Positions 55,364-64,000 of a DNA stretch of 64,000 bases are shown piece by piece; the first letter of the stretch is position 1, and every line of letters starts with the position of its first letter. Under the pieces are notes generated by a model. The model made no database searches. It saw only the letters and a list, made by a program, of their open reading frames with translations, and was not told where the DNA came from. Position numbers and translations under genes: made by a program. Source of the stretch: Frateuria hangzhouensis (lineage in GTDB: Bacteria > Pseudomonadota > Gammaproteobacteria > Xanthomonadales > Rhodanobacteraceae); contig NZ_JAPMIU010000003.1 in the NCBI RefSeq assembly GCF_026410505.1, forward strand, positions 62,001 through 126,000, in the 5' to 3' direction.

Positions 55364-56785
55364 TTAGTCGATCCCGAGCTTCTTCAGCTTGTACCGCAGC
55401 GCCCGGAAGGTGATCCCCAGCTTCTTCGCCGCCGCGGTCTTGTTGTAGCGCGACTCCTCCAGCGCCTTGATGATCGCCGTGCGCTCGAGGTTGCTGATGT
55501 AATCGTCCAGCGGCACGCCGCTGCCGGGGCCGACGTGCGCCGCCGGCGGTTGCGCGGCGGCCGGGCTGCCGGTCTGGGGCGCATGCATGCCACCGTGCGC
55601 GGGATCGAGCGGCTCCTGCTGGCGCAGCGGGCGTTGCGGCAGCATCAGGTCGACGGCGTCGATGGTGTCGCCCTCGCACATCGCCATGGCGCGCTCGAGG
55701 ATGTTCTCCAGCTCGCGCACGTTGCCGGGAAAGTCGTAATCCTCCAGCGCCTGTTGCGCGTCCGGCCGCAACCGGCCGGGCGCGCCGCCGCTCTTGGCGG
55801 CCAGCGAGCGCAGGATGAAGGCGGCCAGTTGCGGCACGTCGCCGCGACGCTCGCGCAGCGGCGGCACGCGCAGCTCGATCACGTTGATGCGGTAGAACAG
55901 ATCCTGACGGAACTGGCCCTGCTCGACCAGCCGTGCCAGGTCCTTGTGCGTGGCCGAGAGGATGCGTACGTCCACCGGCACCTCCTCGCGCGCGCCGATC
56001 GGGCGCACCGCTTTTTCCTGGATCGCGCGCAGCAGTTTCACCTGCATGTGCAGCGGCAACTCGGCGACCTCGTCGAGGAACAGCGTGCCGCCATGCGCGG
56101 CCTGGAACAGGCCCTCCTTGTCGGAGCTGGCGCCGGTGAAGCTACCTTTTTTGTGGCCGAAGAACTCGCTCTCCATCAGTTCGGACGGGATCGCGCCGCA
56201 ATTGACCGGCACGAACGGCCCGCTGGCGCGCGGGCCCTGTTCGTGGATCAGCCGCGCCACCAGCTCCTTGCCCACGCCTGACTCGCCGGCGATGTACACC
56301 GGCGCCTGGTTGCGCGCGAGCTTGGTGATGGTGGCGCGGACCTGCTGCATCGCCTGCGAATCGCCCACCAGCCGGCCGGCCGCGCCGGTCGCCGCCGCGG
56401 CACCGCTCTTGCGCTCCTCGGCCAGCTGCAGCGCGGTGCGCACCAGCCGCCGCAGCATCTGGATGTCCACTGGCTTGGAGACGAAATCGAAGGCGCCCGC
56501 CTTGAGCGCGTTCACCGCCGCGTCGACGTTGCCGTAGGCGGTGATCATCGCCACCGGCATGTCCGGATGGGTCGCGGCGATCAGCTCGATCACCTCGTGG
56601 CCGGTGCCGTCGGGCAGGCGCATGTCGGTGAAGCACAGGTCGTAGCTGCGTTCGCCCAGCGCCCGCCGGGCCTCGGTCACGGTGCCTACCGCCTCCACCT
56701 GCAGGTCCATGCGACCCAGCGTGATAGTGAGCAGCTCGCGGATGTCGCGTTCGTCGTCGATGACCAGGACGGTCTGTGCGGACAT
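55364..56785 (-). CDS. pilR: PilR-type sigma54-dependent response regulator
   Basis: 473-residue NtrC-family activator. Receiver with D10-D11 and phosphoacceptor D54 (CFTDMRLPDG). AAA+ domain with Walker A GESGVGKE, the sigma54 loop GSFTGA, Walker B GGTLFLDEVAEL and the arginine-finger region DFPGNVREL. C-terminal Fis-type helix-turn-helix NKTAAAKKLGITFRALRYKLKK. Best match is PilR, which activates type IV pilin expression, supported by the PilS-like sensor just upstream. No pilin or pilus assembly genes are in the window. Confidence 0.9.
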   Translation of the reverse strand: MSAQTVLVIDDERDIRELLTITLGRMDLQVEAVGTVTEARRALGERSYDLCFTDMRLPDGTGHEVIELIAATHPDMPVAMITAYGNVDAAVNALKAGAFDFVSKPVDIQMLRRLVRTALQLAEERKSGAAAATGAAGRLVGDSQAMQQVRATITKLARNQAPVYIAGESGVGKELVARLIHEQGPRASGPFVPVNCGAIPSELMESEFFGHKKGSFTGASSDKEGLFQAAHGGTLFLDEVAELPLHMQVKLLRAIQEKAVRPIGAREEVPVDVRILSATHKDLARLVEQGQFRQDLFYRINVIELRVPPLRERRGDVPQLAAFILRSLAAKSGGAPGRLRPDAQQALEDYDFPGNVRELENILERAMAMCEGDTIDAVDLMLPQRPLRQQEPLDPAHGGMHAPQTGSPAAAQPPAAHVGPGSGVPLDDYISNLERTAIIKALEESRYNKTAAAKKLGITFRALRYKLKKLGID

Positions 56786-57122
56786 GGTTCTCTTCGTCAG
56801 CGGTTAACGTTCGAAGGGTATAGCAGTTTGGCCGTCCTGTGCTCTGATCCTGGGCAGGAAATGGCGTGAGCGCGGCCTTCACGCGCTGCTTCCTCTCCCC
56901 CGGGCGAGCGGCGGGTGACAGGCCGGATTCGCGTTTAGCCATGTCCGCTGATCCGCACAAGCCCTCTGTAGGAGCCCACTTGTGGGCGATGCCGTTTCTG
57001 GCGCCCAGGCCTTGGCGCATCGCCCACAAGTGGGCTCCGGCGAAAGGCGCGGACCGTTGCAGGCGTCCTGCAGCCACGTGCATTGCGCTGCGGAGATCCC
57101 CCCGGGAGGGAGCAAGACGGCT
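56786..57122. other. Intergenic stretch between pilS and pilR with a REP element
   Basis: 337 bp. The REP element covers 56966-57040; the rest has no gene or clear promoter. The length suggests pilR may have its own promoter or be weakly linked to pilS. Confidence 0.6.
56966..57040. repeat. REP element, family A, inverted pair
   Basis: GTAGGAGCCCACTTGTGGGC with GATGC (56968-56992) mirrored by GCATCGCCCACAAGTGGGCT with CC (57017-57038). Confidence 0.88.
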
Positions 57123-58763
57123 TCAGTTCGCGTCGCCGCCCTCGGCCGGATGCCGCGCCGGCGGCGTGAGGGTCAGCCGGAAGCAACTGCCGCCGCCGGC
57201 CACCCGCACGTACTCCAGCGAGGCCTGGTTGGCTTCGCTCATCTGCCGCGCCAGGTACAGGCCCAGGCCGGTGCCGTATTCGTGCGTGGTGTAGAACGGC
57301 TCGAAGATCTGCGCCGCGACCTTGGGCGCGATGCCCGGGCCACGGTCGATCACCTCCATGATCGGCACGCCATGTTCGCCCTGGCGCACCACCACCATCA
57401 CCCGCGCCGGCTCGCCGGGCATGCGGCCGTAGCGCAGTGCGTTCTGTACCAGGTTCCACACCACCTGCTGCAACTGCTGCGGATCGGCCACTGCCGCCAC
57501 GGCCGCGTTGCCGGTGATGACCCTGAGCGAATCCTCACCGATGTCGTTGCCCTGCTTGTACTCGTCGACGAAGCCGTTGCACCAGCGGCCCAGGTCCAGC
57601 GTCTCCGGGCGCGAGCGCTCGCGCCGCGAGAGCTGCAGGATGTTTTCGATGATCTCGTTCAGGCGTACGCAATGGTTGTTGATGATCTCGACCATGCGCG
57701 CATCACCGCTGTTGAGTTCCTTCGACTCGGCCAGCAACTGGGCGGAATAGCGGATCGCCGCCAGCGGGTTGCGGATCTCGTGCGCGATCGAGGCGGACAG
57801 GCGGCCCAGCGAGCTGAGGGTGAGCTCCTCGGCACGGCGCGAGAGCAGCGAGGTGTCGTCCAGGAAGATCAGCACATGCGAGTCGTCGTTGGGCGCCAGG
57901 CGGGTGAAGCGGGGCACCACCTCCGGGACGCCATCGGCGAGCTGGGTGGCCGTTTCGTCCAGCTTGCCGGAGGTCATCCAGTGGTACAGCCGGCGCGACA
58001 GCTCCGGCGCCAGCTTGCCCAGGTCGCGCTGGTCGGCGGGCGGGTTGCCCAACAGCATCCAGGCCGATTCGTTCAACTGGTGGATGCGGTTGGCGTCGTC
58101 CACCAGCAGCACGCCGGTCTTCATGCGCCGGATGATCAGCTCATTGACCTGGGAAAGGTTGGCCAGGTCGAGGCTGCGCTGTTCGGCCAGCGCCTCGGTG
58201 GCGCGAAGCTGCCGGCCCAGCACGTGGCACAGCGTGGTGCTGGCGAAGTAGGCCAGGCCGAGCAGGCCCGACTCGAGCAGGTCGCCGTCGCCGTGTGCCT
58301 CGACGATCAGCGTGTGGCCGAGCATGCCCAGCGTGGCCAGCGCGGCGAAGAAGCTCGATAGCCGCAGCGGCAACACCAGCGCGCCGGTACACAGGTTGAC
58401 CGCCAGCATCATGGCGATGCCGATGCGCGCCTCGTGGATCAGCCAGGCAGCCAGCACCGCCACCATGATGTCCACCACCAGCGCGCCGGACACCACCACC
58501 CGTGCGTTCGCCATCGCGTGGCGCGTCTGCGCCAGCATGCCCACGGCGAACAGCAGGTAGACCCCGATCACCACGTAGGCCAGCACCGGCTGGTCGACCG
58601 TCGGCCAGGTCAGCCGCGGCGAGCTCAGTGCCAGGCCCGCGTAAACCAGTGCCTGCGCCAGCCGGAAGTAGTTCAGGAAGAACAGTTCGTGGCGGATCGC
58701 CTGGCCGGCGGGACGGGCGGCCTGGAACACGGGCGGTTCGGCGGTGGGTATCGTGGGGGTCAC
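57123..58763 (-). CDS. pilS: PilS-type sensor histidine kinase
   Basis: 546 residues from a GTG at 58763. About six membrane helices (50-210) without a large periplasmic loop, then a PAS-like region (MKTGVLLVDDANRIHQLNESAW), H box SASIAHEIRNPLAAI, and ATPase motifs NLVQNALRYG, DRGPGIAPKV and GTGLGLYLARQM. Size and topology fit PilS, partner of PilR. GGAAG lies before the GTG, and a -10-like TATACT (58798-58793) about 30 bases upstream supports this start. No in-frame ATG fits better. Confidence 0.9.
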   Translation of the reverse strand: MTPTIPTAEPPVFQAARPAGQAIRHELFFLNYFRLAQALVYAGLALSSPRLTWPTVDQPVLAYVVIGVYLLFAVGMLAQTRHAMANARVVVSGALVVDIMVAVLAAWLIHEARIGIAMMLAVNLCTGALVLPLRLSSFFAALATLGMLGHTLIVEAHGDGDLLESGLLGLAYFASTTLCHVLGRQLRATEALAEQRSLDLANLSQVNELIIRRMKTGVLLVDDANRIHQLNESAWMLLGNPPADQRDLGKLAPELSRRLYHWMTSGKLDETATQLADGVPEVVPRFTRLAPNDDSHVLIFLDDTSLLSRRAEELTLSSLGRLSASIAHEIRNPLAAIRYSAQLLAESKELNSGDARMVEIINNHCVRLNEIIENILQLSRRERSRPETLDLGRWCNGFVDEYKQGNDIGEDSLRVITGNAAVAAVADPQQLQQVVWNLVQNALRYGRMPGEPARVMVVVRQGEHGVPIMEVIDRGPGIAPKVAAQIFEPFYTTHEYGTGLGLYLARQMSEANQASLEYVRVAGGGSCFRLTLTPPARHPAEGGDAN

Positions 58764-59044
58764 GTTGACGGCTTCCGCGCGGCGTTCGTCCGAGTATAGA
58801 CAGGCCGGCGCGCATCGCCAGCGCTGGCGCCGCGGACGGGCCGCCGGGGGCGGCACTTTCCATAACGACCGGCTTTGCGCGAAAATGCGCGGCCGTATTG
58901 CGTGATTCCTGCCCGGTGACCCCGGCAGCGCGCGCACTGCACGCCGGCAGCGCGTCGTGAACCCGCCGTCCGACCTCTCCCGCGCCCACGCGCCCCAAGC
59001 GCGCGTGCGGCCGATACGTTTCCCCGTTCGCTCGAGGTATAGGA

Positions 59045-60205
59045 ATGAATTTCCACGAGTACCAGGCCAAAGAGCTGTTCGCGCAGTACGGCATCGCCGT
59101 CCCGCCGGGCAAAGTTGCCAACTCCCCCGATGCCGCCGTCGACGCCGCCAAGGCGCTGGGCGGCTCGCAGTGGATGGTCAAGGCGCAGATCCACGCAGGC
59201 GGCCGCGGCAAGGCCGGCGGCGTCAAGTTCTGCAAGAGCCTCGACGACGTGCGCGATGCCGCCAAGGGCATGCTGGGCACCAACATGGCGACCTACCAGT
59301 CCGCCGGCCGCGCGCTGCCGGTCAACCTGGTGCTGGTGACCGACGCCACGAATATCGCGAAAGAGCTTTACCTGTCCGTGCTCGTGGACCGCGACTCCAA
59401 GGCGGTTTCCTTCATCGCCTCCAAGCACGGCGGCGTCGACATCGAGCAGGTCGCCAAGGACACGCCCGAAGACATCCACACCATCGTGGTCGACTTCGTC
59501 GAAGGCCTGCAGCCCTACCAGTGCCGCAACCTCGGCTTCGCGATGGACCTCAACGCCAAGCAGGCCAACCAGCTGACCAAAATCATGCTGGGCCTGTACA
59601 AGCTGTTCAACGAGAAGGACCTGTCGCTGGTGGAGTTGAACCCGCTGGCGATCCTCGAGGACGGCAACCTGGCCGCGCTCGACGGCAAGGTCAATTCCGA
59701 CGACAACGCCGACTTCCGCCATCCCGAGCTGGTCGCCATGCGCGACCTGAGCCAGGAAGACGCGGCCGAAGCGGCCGCCGTGCAGCACAACCTCAACTAC
59801 GTGACCATGGACGGCACCATCGGCTGCATGGTCAACGGCGCGGGCCTGGCCATGGCCACCATGGACGTGATCAAGCTGGCGGGCGGCGAGCCGGCCAACT
59901 TCCTCGACGTCGGCGGCGGCGCCACCAAGGAGCGCGTGACCGAGGCGTTCAAGCTGATCCTGTCCTCGGACAAGGTGCGCTGCATCCTCGTCAACATCTT
60001 CGGCGGCATCGTGCGCTGCGACCTCATCGCCGAGGGCATCATCGCCGCGGTCAAGGAAGTGGGCCTGAAGATCCCGGTGGTGGTGCGCCTGCAGGGCACC
60101 AACGTGGAGAAGGGCCGCGAACTGCTGGCCAACTCCGGCCTGGCGATCACGCCGGCCGACGATCTCAACGACGCGGCCCAGAAAGCCGTCGCCGCCGCCA
60201 AATGA
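59045..60205 (+). CDS. sucC: Succinyl-CoA ligase (ADP-forming), beta subunit
   Basis: 386-residue TCA-cycle subunit with ATP-grasp fold. [17 protein letters not shown] start, nucleotide-binding [53 protein letters not shown] and [11 protein letters not shown]. Length equals the usual 386-388. AGGTATAGGA precedes the ATG. Operon with sucD, separated by an 87-bp gap containing a REP element. Divergent from pilS. Confidence 0.98.
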   Translation: MNFHEYQAKELFAQYGIAVPPGKVANSPDAAVDAAKALGGSQWMVKAQIHAGGRGKAGGVKFCKSLDDVRDAAKGMLGTNMATYQSAGRALPVNLVLVTDATNIAKELYLSVLVDRDSKAVSFIASKHGGVDIEQVAKDTPEDIHTIVVDFVEGLQPYQCRNLGFAMDLNAKQANQLTKIMLGLYKLFNEKDLSLVELNPLAILEDGNLAALDGKVNSDDNADFRHPELVAMRDLSQEDAAEAAAVQHNLNYVTMDGTIGCMVNGAGLAMATMDVIKLAGGEPANFLDVGGGATKERVTEAFKLILSSDKVRCILVNIFGGIVRCDLIAEGIIAAVKEVGLKIPVVVRLQGTNVEKGRELLANSGLAITPADDLNDAAQKAVAAAK

Positions 60206-60210
60206 TTCTC

Positions 60211-60270
60211 TTGTAGGAGCGCCCTTGGGCGCGACCGGATGGCGGTCGCGCCCAAGGGCGCTCCTACAGG
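60211..60270. repeat. REP element, family A, between sucC and sucD
   Basis: TGTAGGAGCGCCCTTGGGCG then CGACC, a short loop, then the near-perfect mirror GGTCGCGCCCAAGGGCGCTC then CTACA. About 25 paired bases inside an operon, ending about 22 bases before sucD. Confidence 0.92.
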
Positions 60271-60292
60271 GACATGAACACAGGACATTCCC

Positions 60293-61165
60293 ATGAGCGT
60301 TCTCGTCAACAAGAACACCAAGGTGCTGGTGCAGGGCTTTACCGGCCAGCAGGGCACCTTCCACGCCGAGCAGGCGATCGATTACGGCACCAAGATCGTC
60401 GGCGGCGTGACCCCGGGCAAGGGCGGCAGCCAGCACATCGGCCTGCCGGTCTTCAATTCGATGGACGAAGCCGTCGCCGAGACCGGCGCCGACGCCTCGG
60501 TCATCTTCGTGCCGCCGCCGTTCGCGGCCGACTCGATCCTCGAGGCGATCGACGCGGGCATCCGCGTGATCGTGGCGATCACCGAAGGCATCCCGGTGCT
60601 GGACATGCTGCGTGTGAAGAACGTGCTGGCGCAGCATCCGGAAACCGTGCTGATCGGGCCGAACTGCCCCGGCGTCATCACCCCGGGCGAGTGCAAGATC
60701 GGCATCATGCCCGGCCACATCCACCAGCCGGGCAAGGTCGGCATCGTGTCGCGCTCCGGCACGCTGACCTATGAGGCCGTGTTCCAGACCACCAACGAGG
60801 GCCTGGGCCAGTCCACCTGCATCGGCATCGGCGGCGACCCGATCAACGGCCTGAACTTCATCGACTGCCTGAAGCTGTTCCAGGACGATCCGGGCACCGA
60901 AGGCATCATCATGGTCGGCGAGATCGGCGGCAGCGCCGAGGAAGACGCGGCCGAGTTCATCGGCGAGTACGTGACCAAGCCGGTGGTGTCCTTCATCGCC
61001 GGTGCGTCGGCCCCTCCGGGCAAGCGCATGGGCCATGCCGGCGCGATCATCTCCGGCGGCAAGGGCACCGCGGCGGCCAAGTTCGCGGCGCTGGAGAAGG
61101 CGGGCGTGACCACGGTCAAGTCGCCGGCCGACCTTGGCAAGACGCTGGCGAAGCTGATGAAGTAA
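60293..61165 (+). CDS. sucD: Succinyl-CoA ligase (ADP-forming), alpha subunit
   Basis: 290-residue CoA-binding subunit. Motifs: [15 protein letters not shown], CoA-fold [39 protein letters not shown], and the phosphohistidine H248 in [15 protein letters not shown]. Length is standard. AGGA precedes the ATG. Ends at a strong terminator. Forms the enzyme with SucC; makes ATP, succinate and CoA from succinyl-CoA. Confidence 0.98.
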   Translation: MSVLVNKNTKVLVQGFTGQQGTFHAEQAIDYGTKIVGGVTPGKGGSQHIGLPVFNSMDEAVAETGADASVIFVPPPFAADSILEAIDAGIRVIVAITEGIPVLDMLRVKNVLAQHPETVLIGPNCPGVITPGECKIGIMPGHIHQPGKVGIVSRSGTLTYEAVFQTTNEGLGQSTCIGIGGDPINGLNFIDCLKLFQDDPGTEGIIMVGEIGGSAEEDAAEFIGEYVTKPVVSFIAGASAPPGKRMGHAGAIISGGKGTAAAKFAALEKAGVTTVKSPADLGKTLAKLMK

Positions 61166-61185
61166 GCGCGCGAGTCCTGCGCACG

Positions 61186-61221
61186 GCAAAAGGCCACGCA
61201 TCCGCGTGGCCTTTTGCTTTG
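61186..61221. terminator. Bidirectional Rho-independent terminator after sucD
   Basis: GCAAAAGGCCACGC (61186-61199) pairs perfectly with GCGTGGCCTTTTGC (61204-61217) around ATCC. The stem contains the A and T tracts, so it can serve sucD and the converging TonB receptor gene. Confidence 0.9.
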
Positions 61222-61244
61222 GGGCGGGTCCGTTCCCGGCGCGC

Positions 61245-63671
<2,427 letters not shown>

Positions 63672-63832
63672 GGGAACTCCTGTAACGATGCGGGCGATGC
63701 GGGGTTGGCATCGGGGCGAAGGGACGTATCGACGTCCAGGGCGCGCGCACAGGCGTGGGTGTCGCGTGGGGTCCATGCGCGCCTCCGGCGCAGGCTACTC
63801 CCGGCGATCGGGCGCTGCCAAGGCGCGCGCCA

Positions 63833-63860
63833 TTGAAATCGGGACGGCTGACTCGATAAT
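63833..63860 (+). promoter_or_regulatory. Sigma70 promoter of the FmdB-type gene
   Basis: TTGAAA (63833-63838), 16-bp spacer, GATAAT (63855-63860), 44 bases before the ATG at 63905. The rest of the 63672-63904 gap shows nothing else. Confidence 0.7.
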
Positions 63861-63904
63861 GCGCACCAGTGGATTACAGGGCTTCGCGCCCGGAGTTTTC
63901 GCCC

Positions 63905-64000
63905 ATGCCCATCTATGAATTCGAATGTGCCCAGTGCGGGCACCGTTTCGACCGCCTGCAGAAGCTGTCCGACCCGGACCCGGCCGCCTGCCCGTCCTGT
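63905..64000 (+). CDS. FmdB-family zinc-ribbon protein, cut by the window edge
   Basis: The first 32 codons, MPIYEFECAQCGHRFDRLQK then LSDPDPAACPSC, match the FmdB regulatory-protein family. The first CxxC (C8, C11) and the start of the second are visible, giving a zinc-ribbon knuckle. These small proteins are of uncertain function. In many proteobacteria they lie before aspS; what follows here is outside the window. Confidence 0.9.
   Translation, partial: MPIYEFECAQCGHRFDRLQKLSDPDPAACPSC

Overview
The window is GC-rich chromosomal DNA with short intergenic gaps. It contains no rRNA, tRNA, insertion sequence, prophage or CRISPR array that I can recognise. It most resembles a gammaproteobacterium of the Xanthomonadales, probably the Rhodanobacteraceae (Rhodanobacter, Dyella, Luteibacter or Frateuria type). 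The supporting evidence is a SAM-I riboswitch ahead of metX-metB-hom, the pilR/pilS-sucC-sucD neighbourhood, a GTP-type PEP carboxykinase, Ku with a LigD-type polymerase, a TonB-dependent receptor, N-glycan-type mannosidases, and many GTAGGAGC-type REP elements. The genus is inference.

Layout. 0-6.6 kb: truncated ECF sigma factor, pckG, then a divergent TetR / hydrolase-fadE module for fatty acid oxidation whose promoter overlaps a perfect 20-bp palindrome and predicts a leaderless mRNA. 6.8-16 kb: a diguanylate cyclase response regulator downstream of a very large hybrid histidine kinase, a CPBP protease, prfC, and a translationally coupled pair of 2OG-Fe dioxygenase and M24 peptidase. 16-19.5 kb: methionine operon metX-metB-hom behind a sigma70 promoter, two adjacent sequences matching the met box, and a SAM-I riboswitch. 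19.7-21.4 kb: APC permease. 21.6-29 kb: operon cutC, beta-mannosidase (GH2), GH125, GH92. 29.6-35.4 kb: a 1936-residue autotransporter-like adhesin with five exact 519-bp repeats.

35.9-43.5 kb: sdaA, a glutaredoxin-like protein, YceI-cytochrome b561-YceI, Ku with a stand-alone LigD-type polymerase, and an M1 peptidase. 43.5-51 kb: a LacI-regulated sugar locus (LacI, FucP-type transporter, PfkB kinase, AGE-family isomerase leftward; a second GH92 rightward). 51-61 kb: histidine kinase / response regulator / hybrid kinase operon, pilR, pilS, sucC, sucD. 61-64 kb: TonB-dependent receptor and the start of an FmdB-type zinc ribbon gene.

The most coherent system is mannoside catabolism split over two loci. 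Exported GH92, GH125 and GH2 enzymes would strip alpha-1,2-, alpha-1,6- and beta-linked mannose from N-glycan-like substrates. The transporter, AGE-family isomerase and PfkB kinase could then carry mannose through fructose to fructose 6-phosphate. The same operator (TTTGGAACGATCCAAAT) lies before lacI and before the second GH92. A related palindrome (12 of 16 positions) lies before cutC, suggesting one regulon.
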